From Alphaproteobacteria bacterium (GTDB lineage Bacteria > Pseudomonadota > Alphaproteobacteria > Rhizobiales > Xanthobacteraceae): 34,067 bases of DNA. The position numbers were made by a program, and so were the translations under genes. The stretch is from positions 1 through 34,067 of the forward strand of contig WQYW01000044.1 in the NCBI GenBank assembly GCA_009781045.1, given 5' to 3'. The notes beneath the pieces were generated by a model. It was not told the DNA's origin. It worked only from the letters and a program-made list of their open reading frames with translations, and searched no databases. Numbering within the stretch: the stretch's first letter is position 1; each line of letters starts with the position of its first letter. Shown here in pieces: positions 21,376-29,453 of the stretch.

Positions 21376-21710
21376 CGTCGCCTCTCATGTCGGCGCCCAC
21401 TGAAGAGCGCGCCCTTCCAGAACAAGACGGCCGTTGCCGCTTTCTGGACCAAATTTCTCGAACCGGAACCGAAGCGTCAGTCAGGAATCCTGAATCTGTT
21501 CTTCGCACCTTTAAAACGCAAAACGACGTGCGGGGCGCACGCGCACACCCGCCCGTTTCCGACGATCATCCGCACGGACTTGACCAGCCCGAAATGGTCA
21601 TCTCCCAACGACTCCGGAAAGTCCGCAGTCGTCTTTCGTAAGTCGTGTTTCGTAGTCATCAACACCATTCCGTGCGCCATTTGCACGAAATGGTGTTGAC
21701 GTTCAATCGG
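21376..21710. other. rplL-rpoB intergenic region with a strong hairpin
   Basis: No gene is seen. TCAACACCATT (21659-21669) pairs perfectly with AATGGTGTTGA (21689-21699), and inside lies CGTGC/GCACG around a 7-nt loop. The whole 41-nt element sits 11 bp after the rplL stop. There is no T-run on the minus strand. In E. coli the same gap holds a partial attenuator and an RNase III site that lower rpoBC relative to rplJL; by position this hairpin probably plays such a role. Confidence 0.6.
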
Positions 21711-22082
21711 TTACTTCAGTTCAACCTTGGCGCCAGCCTTCTCAAGCTGAGCCTTCACCTTCTCGGCCTCATCCTTGTTCACGCCTTCCTTGACCGGCTT
21801 CGGCGCGCCCTCAACGAGGTCCTTCGCTTCCTTCAGGCCCAGACCGGTAATGGCGCGGACTTCCTTGATGACTTCAATCTTCTTCTCGCCGGCGGCGGCG
21901 AGCACCACGGTGAACTCCGTCTTCTCTTCTTCCTGCGGCGCAGCAGGACCAGCGGGGCCCGCCACTGCGACGGCAGCCGCAGCGGAGACGCCCCAGTGCG
22001 CTTCGAGGGCCTTGGCGAGTTCCGCCGCCTCAAGAACAGTGAGGGCGGAAAGCTCGTCGACGATTTTCTGCAGATCAGCCAT
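21711..22082 (-). CDS. rplL: 50S ribosomal protein L7/L12
   Basis: This 123-aa acidic protein is L7/L12, the flexible stalk protein that recruits translational GTPases. The N-terminal dimerisation part ([22 protein letters not shown]) is followed by an Ala-, Gly- and Pro-rich hinge at about residues 34-50. The C-terminal domain contains [20 protein letters not shown] and [12 protein letters not shown]. An AAGGA site precedes the ATG. It lies 51 bp after rplJ. Confidence 0.97.
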   Translation of the reverse strand: MADLQKIVDELSALTVLEAAELAKALEAHWGVSAAAAVAVAGPAGPAAPQEEEKTEFTVVLAAAGEKKIEVIKEVRAITGLGLKEAKDLVEGAPKPVKEGVNKDEAEKVKAQLEKAGAKVELK

Positions 22083-22133
22083 TTTATTTCCTTAAACTCG
22101 GTTTGGTTCGATTTTAACTGGTTGCGAAGGGGG

Positions 22134-22652
22134 TCAGGCCGCTTCGCTCTTTGAGGCGTAGGCCTGAATGACGCGGGCAACCTTGGCTGCCGGCGCGGTC
22201 GTGAGCTGAGCAATCTTGGTCGCTGGCGCCTGGATGAGGCCAACGAGTTTGCCGCGCAGTTCATCGAGTGACGGCAGCGAGGCGAGTGCCTTGACACCAT
22301 CAACATTCAGGACGGTCTTGCCCATCGAGCCACCCAGGACGACGAATTTGTCGTTGGTCTTGGCGAATTCGACGGCGACCTTTGGCGCCGCTACCGGATC
22401 GTCTGAAGTAGCGATCACAGTCGGTCCCGTGAGCAGGGAGCCGATGGCAGCAACGTCCGTGCCTTCAAGAGCAATTTTGGCGAGACGGTTCTTCGAGACC
22501 TTCACCGACGCCCCAGCCTGCTTCATCTGCGCACGCAGCTTCTGCATCTGGGCCACGGTGAGGCCGGAATAATGAGCAACGATCGCAACACTCGTGGTCC
22601 TGAAGACCTCGTTGAGTTCTTTGACCGCTGCTGCTTTTTCCGCTCTTTCCAC
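22134..22652 (-). CDS. rplJ: 50S ribosomal protein L10
   Basis: This 172-aa protein is ribosomal protein L10, which anchors L7/L12 dimers to the ribosome and represses its own operon. An ATG far upstream would add 64 residues that do not look like L10. The family-typical N-terminus (V)[16 protein letters not shown] begins at a GTG codon at 22650-22652, with GGAGAG 4 bases upstream, so GTG is the likely start. The core segments [23 protein letters not shown] and the Ala-rich C-terminal L12-binding helix are present. Confidence 0.92.
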   Translation of the reverse strand: MERAEKAAAVKELNEVFRTTSVAIVAHYSGLTVAQMQKLRAQMKQAGASVKVSKNRLAKIALEGTDVAAIGSLLTGPTVIATSDDPVAAPKVAVEFAKTNDKFVVLGGSMGKTVLNVDGVKALASLPSLDELRGKLVGLIQAPATKIAQLTTAPAAKVARVIQAYASKSEAA

Positions 22653-22800
22653 AGCACTCTCCGGTTGGCAGTCTGAGGGACCGCCAGGTTGCACCCAATC
22701 TCTCTTCCACACCCGGGCCGAAGCCCTGAGAGTAATGGTGAGAGACGTTTCAGCCTGCCCTCCGGGGAGCAAAGCTCCACAGAATGTCGAGGTCCGAACC
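22653..22800 (-). promoter_or_regulatory. Probable L10-binding leader of rplJL
   Basis: The mRNA just upstream of rplJ is rich in structure, including a GGGC-UUCG-GCCC tetraloop hairpin at 22715-22726 and a GGGCAGGCUGAAACGUC-like segment nearby. Both resemble what I remember of proteobacterial L10 leaders, where L10 or L10-L12 binding blocks translation. The exact limits are not known. The rest of the gap up to the rplA terminator (about 22801-23274) holds no recognisable gene and should contain the rplJ promoter, which I could not pinpoint. Confidence 0.45.
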
Positions 22801-23274
22801 AAACCTGTCGCATCACATCCGCGATGCTGAAATCCGGTCATCACCCGTCTGTGCAGGTATCATTAAGCCATTGGAAATTCGAAAATTTTCCGCAAGCACC
22901 CGCAGTCTCGGACAGGACTTGATCATCCAGTCACCTGGATGACCATTGCCCGCTCTTCTCGCCCCCTTGCACAAACGAACCCCCGTTCGGGAAAATCCTT
23001 GCGGACCCTGAACTGGGAAAGCTCCTGCATTTGGGGTTTCAAAATGCGAACACAGGCGTGCCAGCGGTAGCCAGCACACCCGAATCACGTCTTTATCCGG
23101 TTCCGGGCGGCTTGCCAAGAGCAAAATTCACACCAATTCACGCAACCTTAATCCTTCTCTGAGCAAAGGAGTGATTCGTAGCGATTTTTTTGCAGCTTCA
23201 GCAACTTTCCAGGTCAGCCGAGGCAGGACGAACCGTTGCCTCGCTCGAATTCGCCAACAGCCCGCCCCCGGAAT

Positions 23275-23310
23275 CAAAGTGGGGCGGATCAGTTGTCCGA
23301 TCCACCCCAC
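23275..23310 (-). terminator. Probable terminator or attenuator after rplA
   Basis: GTGGGGCGGATC (23279-23290) and GATCCACCCCAC (23299-23310) form a 12-bp stem with one G-U pair and an 8-nt loop. On the minus strand it is followed only by TTTGATT. It lies about 30 bp beyond rplA and would separate rplKA from rplJL fully or partly. Confidence 0.6.
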
Positions 23311-23338
23311 CTGTAATCTCCGTTTGCAGCGCCTTTTT

Positions 23339-24028
23339 TTAGAGCACTGTGCCAGGCTCCACTTTCACTCCCGGCCCCATGGTTGAGGACACCGCAACAC
23401 GCTGGATGTAGGTACCCTTGGCACCAGCGGGCTTGGCCTTCGCCACAGCGTCCGCCAAGGCCTTGATATTCTGGACCAATTTGTCAGCGGCAAACGAGGC
23501 CTTGCCAACACCAGCCTGGACGATACCCGCCTTTTCGACCCGGAACTCGACAGACCCGCCCTTGGCAGCCCTAACAGCGCCAATGACATCCATCGTCACG
23601 GTACCGATCTTGGGGTTCGGCATCAGACCACGCGGGCCCAGAATTTTGCCGAGTCGGCCAACCAGCGGCATCATGTCCGGAGTGGCGATGCAGCGGTCGA
23701 ATTCGATCGTCCCTGCCTGCACCTTTTCCACCAGGTCCTCAGCGCCGACCACATCGGCACCCGCCCCCACCGCATCATCGGCCTTGGCGCCGCGGGCAAA
23801 GACACCGACACGGACCGTGCGGCCGGTCCCGTTGGGCAGCATCACGACGCCGCGAACCATCTGATCGGCATGACGGGGATCGACGCCGAGATTGATCGCG
23901 ACCTCAATGGTCTCGTCAAACTTGGCGACCGCCCGCTCCTTGATCAATTTGACTGCCTCATCAAGCGGATAGAGCTTTTCGCGATTGATCCCTTCGCGAA
24001 CCTTCTTCAACCTTTTCCCAATCTTCAT
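23339..24028 (-). CDS. rplA: 50S ribosomal protein L1
   Basis: This 229-aa protein is ribosomal protein L1 of the E-site stalk; in many bacteria it also represses rplKA translation. The start is the ATG of [12 protein letters not shown], preceded by GGGGAG, rather than the ATG six codons upstream, which would overlap rplK. Segments typical of L1 are [37 protein letters not shown] and GTVTMDV. It follows the rplK stop by only 4 bp. Confidence 0.96.
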   Translation of the reverse strand: MKIGKRLKKVREGINREKLYPLDEAVKLIKERAVAKFDETIEVAINLGVDPRHADQMVRGVVMLPNGTGRTVRVGVFARGAKADDAVGAGADVVGAEDLVEKVQAGTIEFDRCIATPDMMPLVGRLGKILGPRGLMPNPKIGTVTMDVIGAVRAAKGGSVEFRVEKAGIVQAGVGKASFAADKLVQNIKALADAVAKAKPAGAKGTYIQRVAVSSTMGPGVKVEPGTVL

Positions 24029-24032
24029 GATC

Positions 24033-24461
24033 TCACTCCCCAACAACGAGGCCCATCGACCGGGCAGAGCCCTCGACCATTTTCATGGCCGCGTCGATGC
24101 TGTCACAATTGAGATCCTTCATCTTCCGCTCGGCGATCTCACGCACCTGAGCTGGTGTCACCTTGCCCACCCGATCGCGACCAGGTGCCTTTGATCCCGA
24201 CTGGATCTTCGCCGCCTGCTTGAGGAAGAAGGACATCGGCGGCGTCTTCATTTCGAAGGTGAAGGTCCGGTCCGCATAAATCGTAATCACGACCGGAATC
24301 GGAGTGCCCTTTTCCTCCTTCTGCGTCTGGGCGTTAAACGCCTTGCAGAATTCCATGATGTTGAGGCCGCGCTGCCCCAGTGCGGGGCCGATCGGGGGCG
24401 ACGGATTTGCCGCTCCCGCAGGGACCTGCAACTTCAGGGTCCCGGTCACCTTTTTTGCCAT
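24033..24461 (-). CDS. rplK: 50S ribosomal protein L11
   Basis: This 142-aa protein is ribosomal protein L11 of the GTPase-associated centre; it is needed for the stringent response through RelA. The N-terminal segment [20 protein letters not shown] includes the proline-rich stretch targeted by thiopeptide antibiotics. The C-terminal RNA-binding domain ends in [10 protein letters not shown]. An AGGAG site lies 9 bases upstream. It forms a tight pair with rplA. Confidence 0.97.
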   Translation of the reverse strand: MAKKVTGTLKLQVPAGAANPSPPIGPALGQRGLNIMEFCKAFNAQTQKEEKGTPIPVVITIYADRTFTFEMKTPPMSFFLKQAAKIQSGSKAPGRDRVGKVTPAQVREIAERKMKDLNCDSIDAAMKMVEGSARSMGLVVGE

Positions 24462-24534
24462 AGATATCCACTCCTGTTTGTGGTCCGGATCCGGGCGGCT
24501 GGCGACCTACCCTCTTCCTCCCACAGCCTCGATT

Positions 24535-24555
24535 GGCGCGACGGAATGTCGCGCC
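24535..24555 (-). promoter_or_regulatory. Hairpin between nusG and rplK
   Basis: GGCGCGAC (24535-24542) and GTCGCGCC (24548-24555) form a perfect 8-bp stem with a 5-nt loop, 6 bp beyond the nusG stop. No T-run follows on the minus strand. It may be a processing or attenuation point, or part of the rplKA leader that L1 binds; this is inferred from position. Confidence 0.4.
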
Positions 24556-24561
24556 GCCCGG

Positions 24562-25113
24562 TCAGACCTTTTCGACCTGACCGAATTCCAGTTCCACCGG
24601 GGTGGCGCGACCAAAGATCGATACCGCGACCTTGAGACGCGACCGCGCCTCGTCGACCTCCTCGACCACACCCGAAAACGACGCAAACGGGCCGTCAGCG
24701 ACCCTCACATTCTCACCGACCTCAAACGACACCGATGTTTTCGGCCGCTCCACGCCCTCCTGCGCCTGCTGCAGGATGCGCATCGCCTCGGCTTCGGAGA
24801 TCGGCACCGGCTTGTTTTCGGCACCCAGGAAGCCTGTCACCTTCGGCGTATTTTTGATCAGTGAAAAGGCCTCGTCGGTCAGACGCATTTTGACCAGCAC
24901 ATAGCCTGGGACGAGTTTCCGCTCAGCCGTCACTTTTCGGCCGCGGCGGACTTCGATGAATTTTTCGGTCGGAACCTCCACCTCTTCGAACAGGTCCTCA
25001 AGGCCCCGCTGTTTGGCCTGGTCTCGAATCGATTCCGCCACCTTCTGCTCGAAATTGGAGTAAGCGTGGACGATGTACCAGCGTTTGTCAGAGGACTGTG
25101 CTGCGGTCGCCAT
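24562..25113 (-). CDS. nusG: Transcription termination/antitermination factor NusG
   Basis: This 183-aa protein is NusG, which binds RNA polymerase and links it to Rho or to ribosomal S10. The N-terminal NGN domain spans about residues 10-105 (WYIVHAYSNFEQKVAESI, then LVPGYVLVKM). The KOW domain is at about 128-183 (VGENVRVADGPFASFSG to VELEFGQVEKV). Its ATG overlaps the secE stop codon by one base, indicating coupled translation. Confidence 0.97.
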   Translation of the reverse strand: MATAAQSSDKRWYIVHAYSNFEQKVAESIRDQAKQRGLEDLFEEVEVPTEKFIEVRRGRKVTAERKLVPGYVLVKMRLTDEAFSLIKNTPKVTGFLGAENKPVPISEAEAMRILQQAQEGVERPKTSVSFEVGENVRVADGPFASFSGVVEEVDEARSRLKVAVSIFGRATPVELEFGQVEKV

Positions 25114-25304
25114 CAGTGGATGCCCAATAGAGAAGTCACGATGAAGCGAATCAATGTGTCGCCCAGCGCAAAGAAAACTGACGCCAGCGCCACCATGACG
25201 AAAACCATGATCGTGGTGATCGTGGTCTCCCGGCGGCTCGGCCAGGTGACCTTCGCCGTCTCCGACCGCACTTCCTGGATAAATTTGACCGGGCTGTTTG
25301 CCAT
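25113..25304 (-). CDS. secE: Protein translocase subunit SecE
   Basis: This 63-aa protein is SecE, the small clamp subunit of the SecYEG protein-conducting channel. It is the short form with a single membrane helix (about residues 29-55). It has the conserved amphipathic segment FIQEVRSETAKVTWPSRRET just before the helix. It overlaps nusG by one base. In many proteobacteria a tRNA-Trp gene and a tuf copy precede secE; neither is present here. Confidence 0.95.
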   Translation of the reverse strand: MANSPVKFIQEVRSETAKVTWPSRRETTITTIMVFVMVALASVFFALGDTLIRFIVTSLLGIH

Positions 25305-25462
25305 CTGGTGTCCAATCCGTCGTCTGGCGGGTTCATTGAGAAATCCAAACAGCCATCATTCGGCCCGCCTCTCATGTGCGATAGCCTGGACGGCTCGTTT
25401 GTTCTGGGAACAAAAACGCGTCGGAAATCCGCTTGTTACACGGGCCGCCCGCTGTTCCTGAG

Positions 25463-25491
25463 TGAATACTGTCAAACCATTGGATGGTCAA
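25463..25491 (-). promoter_or_regulatory. Probable promoter of secE-nusG-rplKA
   Basis: On the minus strand TTGACC (25486-25491) and TATTCA (25463-25468) are separated by 17 bp, a good match to the housekeeping consensus. It lies about 160 bp upstream of secE. No other transcription unit on this strand is near, so it is the natural start for the operon. Confidence 0.6.
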
Positions 25492-26047
25492 GATACCAAG
25501 CAAAGCGATGCAAAACGATCGGCGGAGCCCACTCAACTGGGTGAAGAGCCGGAAAGCTGCTCAGGCAGGCCTCTTTCGACCGAAAGAGAGGGGCAAAAAG
25601 AGAACTCGTTTGTCCGCAACGCCCCCAAAGCGAAATGCAGGACTGAGATATTTCCTAACTTTTTCAAAGACATACCATGTTACCCTCACTTGGAAAAGAT
25701 TGAGGCTTGCCAATGATTGAAAGATTCTGGGGGCGTTTGTTCGCCACAAATTACGAAATAAAATGCTGACTGCACAAAATGTGACATTCCCGCCACACTT
25801 CAAAACGCCAAAGGCTCGTCGCTCCTGCTCGACAAGACGCATTTCAGCATGATTCTTGGAACAGAATCATCCGAATTCGTAGAAATTTGGAATTTTTCAC
25901 TCCGCACAGCCACAGAAACGGGAGATTTTTACTGTTGTTTTGGAGAATCTGGGCACATCCAGCTGACTTCCACGCAATTTGGTGGCCTTAATGCACTGGC
26001 TGGGAACAATGGGCAGCAAAAGTGAGCGTGGGTAAACGACAGCTCAG
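25492..26047. other. Gene-free gap between the secE promoter and the CRISPR locus
   Basis: No gene is supported in these 556 bases. The stretch looks richer in A and T than its neighbours. A perfect 8-bp inverted repeat ATGATTCT/AGAATCAT at 25849-25870 with a 6-nt centre could be an operator or small hairpin. It is the junction between the housekeeping cluster and the CRISPR locus and may mark an old insertion boundary, though I see no direct repeats or integrase remnants. Confidence 0.5.
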
Positions 26048-26170
26048 AAAGCAAATAACCCCGCCATCTCTGACGGGGTTAAGAACCGGCAAATGACCTT
26101 GGGATGCCGAGCCCGCTCGAAGGGTCTTTTTGCTTGCGAAAAGCGACCGCCTCTCGATATGCTACGTTCT
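26048..26170 (-). ncRNA. tracrRNA of the type II-C CRISPR system
   Basis: On the minus strand an anti-repeat (26132-26165) pairs with the crRNA-sense repeat. There is an uninterrupted 15-bp helix (GTAGCATATCGAGAG against the repeat 3' part), one G-G mismatch, 7 more pairs, two U-U mismatches, then about 8 pairs with a single bulge. Downstream come a CGAGC/GCTCG hairpin within a GACC/GGTC stem, and a 9-bp terminator stem AACCCCGTC/GGCGGGGTT (26057-26065 with 26072-26080) followed by ATTTGCTTT. The sequence after the anti-repeat closely resembles, from memory, the P. lavamentivorans tracrRNA. The 5' end near 26170 is estimated from a possible -10. It guides RNase III processing of crRNA and is needed by Cas9. 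Confidence 0.92.
26134..26168 (+). promoter_or_regulatory. Candidate cas9 promoter inside the anti-repeat
   Basis: On the plus strand TTGCGA (26134-26139) and TATGCT (26158-26163) are 18 bp apart; alternatively an extended -10 TGC-TACGTT occupies 26160-26168. Either gives a 5' leader of about 40 nt before cas9. The element lies entirely in tracrRNA anti-repeat DNA, read from the other strand. Confidence 0.35.
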
Positions 26171-26176
26171 CTGGCT

Positions 26177-26182
26177 AGCATA
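26177..26182 (-). promoter_or_regulatory. Candidate -10 of the tracrRNA gene
   Basis: TATGCT on the minus strand lies about 7 bp before the estimated tracrRNA 5' end. No good -35 is visible at the right distance, so this is tentative. It falls in the cas9 5' leader, so the two promoters would overlap head to head. Confidence 0.3.
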
Positions 26183-26213
26183 GCCTCCAAGCCAACGCAA
26201 GCAGGAGAATTGC

Positions 26214-29200
26214 ATGCAGATTTGGGGTTTTGACATTGGCACGACCTCGATTGGCTGGGCTGTGATCGAACATGAATTTGCCACGAGTACTGGGCGAATT
26301 CTTGGAATGGGCGTCCGCATCTTCCCAGAAGCGCGCGATCCGAAAGGAACGCCGCTCAATCAGACCCGGCGCCAAAAACGACTGGCGCGCCGCCAACTGC
26401 GACGGCGGCGGGAGCGACGCAAGACGCTGAACCAAGCGCTGGCTGATGCCGACCTGCTGCCGGCGTTCAGCAAAGACCAGGGCAGCGAGTGGGCGCGCGT
26501 CATGGCCCTTCCTCCACTGCCAATTCGCGAACGGGCTCTGCGCGAACGGGTCGAGCTGCACGAGTTTGGCCGAGCGCTCTATCACCTCGCCAAGCGCCGT
26601 CATTTCAAGGAACCCGACTTGAACGAAAGCGATATTTCCGAAGTCGAAGATGCCGCCGAGAAAGCCGCCTGCGATGCGCGCAATCAAACGATCAAGGAAC
26701 TTAAGGCAAGCGGAAAGACTCTCGGAGAATCGCTGTCGACGCGGTTTCCTGTGCAGGGCGACAGAACAAGGGGGATCAAGGGTGCTGTTCCATCCTCGCA
26801 AACGCGCCGCATTCATGCACTGCGTTCCCATGTGGTTGCAGAATTCGAACGCTTGTGGTCCGCGCAGGCGCTGTACCATCCGGCCCTTACGGATGTACTG
26901 AAGACCCATATTTTCGATGTGATGTTCGTGCAGAAACCGGTATTCTGGCGCAAGAACACGCTCGGCCAATGCAGGTTGATGCCCGGCGAGGAGCTGGCGC
27001 CCAAGGGGTCGTGGCTGTCGCAGCAGCGGCGCATGCTGGAAAAACTCAACAATCTGGAGGTCGCCAGCGGCAATCGCCGCCCTCTCGATCAGGAAGAACG
27101 CACCGCGATCCTTGCTAGATTGCAGGTCCAGGCGTCCATGTCGTGGGGCGGGGTTCGCAAGGCACTCACGCCCCTCTTCACAAAGCGTGGAGAGAAAGGT
27201 CTCGAGCAGCGGATCAGGTTCAACCTGGAAATAGGTGGCGAGCCCAAACTGCTTGGCAATCCGCTGGAAGCGAAGCTGGCGGGAATCTTCGGCGACGGAT
27301 GGGCGATGCATCCCCACCGCCAAGCGATCCGGGATGCAATCCACCATCGGTTGTGGTCCGCTGATTATGCTGAAGTGGGCCAGCGTGTGGTCATCCTGCC
27401 AGCCGCTGAGCGGGAAATCCGTCGGGCGACGGCCGCGGAGCGCCTGAAAGCAGATTTTGATATCACCAATGCCCAAGCTACGGAACTCACTGGCCTCGCA
27501 CTTCCAACCGGATGGGAACCCTTTTCGACCAAAGCATTGGAGGTGATCCTGCCGGAACTGGAGCGTGGCGAACGTTTTGGAACGCTGATGGTTTCGCCTG
27601 AATGTGCCCGATGGCGCGAGGCAACCTTTCCGAACCGGGAGGCACCTACCGGCGAAGTACTGGACCGCTTGCCCAGCCCTGCGCGCAGGAAGCTCCCGAA
27701 CGGCGAATGGGATAGCTCCGAGCAGGACCGGATCAAAGCAATCCGCAATCCCACCGTGGCGCGGACCCAGAATGAACTCCGTAAGGTGGTCAACAACCTG
27801 ATCGACGCCTTCGGCAAGCCCGACCTGATCCGGATCGAGCTTGCTCGCGAGGTCGGGCTCTCGAAACGCGAGCGGGAGGAACGGCAAACTGGCATTCGAA
27901 AGAATGCCAGTAAACGGGCGGACGCAAAGAAGGATCTCGAAACAAAGGGCATTTCCCAACCTTCAGCGCGAGACATCGACAAATGGGTATTGTGGAAAGA
28001 GAGTGGCGAATGCTGCCCCTATACAGGCGAAATGATCGGATTTGACGCGCTGTTCCGCCAAGGGGCGTTCGAAATCGAGCATATCTGGCCGCGCAGTCGA
28101 TCATTAGACGACAGCCAAGGCAACAAGACACTGTGTCGCCGTGACATCAATATCGCCAAGGGTAATCGAACACCATTTGAATTCTTCCAATCACGCCCGG
28201 ACGACTGGAATGCCGTAAAGCTGCGTCTGGACAAGATGATCGCCGGCAAAAACAGCCCCGGTCTTCCAAGGGGCAAGGTCAGGCGCTTCCTCGCCGAAAC
28301 GATGCCTGACGACTTCGCAAACCGACAGCTTACCGACACCGGCTATGCCGCGCGCCAAGCCGTTGCCCTGCTCAAGCGGCTCTGGCCTGACGTAGGAGAG
28401 CCCAGTCAGGCAGCAGATTTTGGCCTCAGCGAGGAACTGCGCCGCCGAAAGGTACTCCCGGTTACCGGCAGGGTCACAGCGCAATTGCGCAAGCTTTGGG
28501 GCCTCAACAACATCCTGTCTGATGATGGAGAGAAAACCCGAGCTGACCACCGCCACCACGCCATTGATGCCTTGGTGGTCGCCTGCACTGATCCGGGCAT
28601 GACGCAGCGCCTGTCACATTATTGGCAGCAGAAGGATGTACCCCACGCCGAGCGCCCGCATTTGCCGCCGCCATGGCCCGGGATCAGGGAGAACGCGGAG
28701 CTGGCCGTTAAAGCCATCATCGTCTCCCACCGTGTCCGGAAGAAGGTGTCGGGGCCGTTGCACAAGGAGACGGTCTATGGAGATACGGGCCAGGAGATCG
28801 AGCGCCACCGGATAACTTATAGACAAGTCGTCACCCGAAAACCCCTCGCTGAACTATCCAAAACGGAACTTGGCGCGATCAGGGACACGCATATTCGTGA
28901 GATGGTTACAGATTGGGTGAAAAAGAACGGTGGTGATCCGAAGAAGGCTTTTGGAATATTCCCGAGAAATACGTCGAAGGACTCGAAAGTTCAGAAGGAC
29001 CGGCCTGAGATTCACAAGGCCCGTATCATTGTCGAACAGCAACCGTCCCTGATGGCACCGGTTGCAACGGGGCGAGTCTCTCTAGGAAATAATCACCATC
29101 TCGCCATTTACCGAACGACGGACGGAAAAATCGATTGGCGGATTGTAAGTATGATGGAGGCCGCGCAGAGATTGGCGCGACATCAACCTATCGTTACCAA

Positions 29201-29450
29201 AGCCCTAACCGACGGAAGTACGCTTGTAATGTCGATATCGCTTGGCGATACTGTGTGTATTTGTCACGGTGAAAAGGCGGGCTATTGGATTGCCAACATC
29301 CTGTCGGCAAATGGCCAAATCTTCTTTCGCCGAGCGGAAGACGCCTCCGGAGAGAGCAAGTGGGGACCAAACGCCAACACTCTTTTTAAAGAAAACGCAT
29401 GCAAGCTCTCCGTCGATCCAATAGGCCGCGTGCGGCCAGCGAACGACTGA
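26214..29450 (+). CDS. cas9: CRISPR-associated endonuclease Cas9, type II-C
   Basis: This 1078-aa protein is an RNA-guided DNA endonuclease of the compact II-C class. RuvC-I has Asp7 in WGFDIGTTSIGWAV; the arginine-rich bridge helix is at about 51-75 (RRQKRLARRQLRRRRERR). A recognition lobe follows to about 505. RuvC-II has Glu542 in IRIELARE. The HNH domain (about 595-660) has His623 in EIEHIWPRS, Asn637 and Asn646. RuvC-III has His782 and Asp785 in HHAIDALVVA. The rest to 1078 should form the wedge and PAM-interacting domains. All catalytic residues are intact. AGGAG at 26203-26207 precedes the ATG by 6 bases. It is followed by cas1 after 3 bp, so cas9-cas1-cas2 form one operon. The PAM cannot be read from this sequence. 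Confidence 0.98.
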   Translation: MQIWGFDIGTTSIGWAVIEHEFATSTGRILGMGVRIFPEARDPKGTPLNQTRRQKRLARRQLRRRRERRKTLNQALADADLLPAFSKDQGSEWARVMALPPLPIRERALRERVELHEFGRALYHLAKRRHFKEPDLNESDISEVEDAAEKAACDARNQTIKELKASGKTLGESLSTRFPVQGDRTRGIKGAVPSSQTRRIHALRSHVVAEFERLWSAQALYHPALTDVLKTHIFDVMFVQKPVFWRKNTLGQCRLMPGEELAPKGSWLSQQRRMLEKLNNLEVASGNRRPLDQEERTAILARLQVQASMSWGGVRKALTPLFTKRGEKGLEQRIRFNLEIGGEPKLLGNPLEAKLAGIFGDGWAMHPHRQAIRDAIHHRLWSADYAEVGQRVVILPAAEREIRRATAAERLKADFDITNAQATELTGLALPTGWEPFSTKALEVILPELERGERFGTLMVSPECARWREATFPNREAPTGEVLDRLPSPARRKLPNGEWDSSEQDRIKAIRNPTVARTQNELRKVVNNLIDAFGKPDLIRIELAREVGLSKREREERQTGIRKNASKRADAKKDLETKGISQPSARDIDKWVLWKESGECCPYTGEMIGFDALFRQGAFEIEHIWPRSRSLDDSQGNKTLCRRDINIAKGNRTPFEFFQSRPDDWNAVKLRLDKMIAGKNSPGLPRGKVRRFLAETMPDDFANRQLTDTGYAARQAVALLKRLWPDVGEPSQAADFGLSEELRRRKVLPVTGRVTAQLRKLWGLNNILSDDGEKTRADHRHHAIDALVVACTDPGMTQRLSHYWQQKDVPHAERPHLPPPWPGIRENAELAVKAIIVSHRVRKKVSGPLHKETVYGDTGQEIERHRITYRQVVTRKPLAELSKTELGAIRDTHIREMVTDWVKKNGGDPKKAFGIFPRNTSKDSKVQKDRPEIHKARIIVEQQPSLMAPVATGRVSLGNNHHLAIYRTTDGKIDWRIVSMMEAAQRLARHQPIVTKALTDGSTLVMSISLGDTVCICHGEKAGYWIANILSANGQIFFRRAEDASGESKWGPNANTLFKENACKLSVDPIGRVRPAND

Positions 29451-29453
29451 CCG

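Noticed and set aside
25305..25462. tRNA-Trp expected upstream of secE
   Set aside because: No cloverleaf or CCA-ended tRNA sequence is visible in the gap on either strand.
25462..25842. Short frames in the gap between secE and the tracrRNA (84 aa on plus, 93 aa on minus)
   Set aside because: They lack ribosome binding sites and family features, and the plus-strand one overlaps the secE promoter.
25858..25881. Possible general-stress sigma (EcfG-type) promoter beginning GGAAC
   Set aside because: The spacing is 15 bp and the second element reads CGTA instead of CGTT, so it does not fit the consensus.
26175..27959. 594-codon minus-strand frame opposite the first half of cas9
   Set aside because: It is antisense to a well-supported Cas9, overlaps the tracrRNA region and has no recognisable domain.
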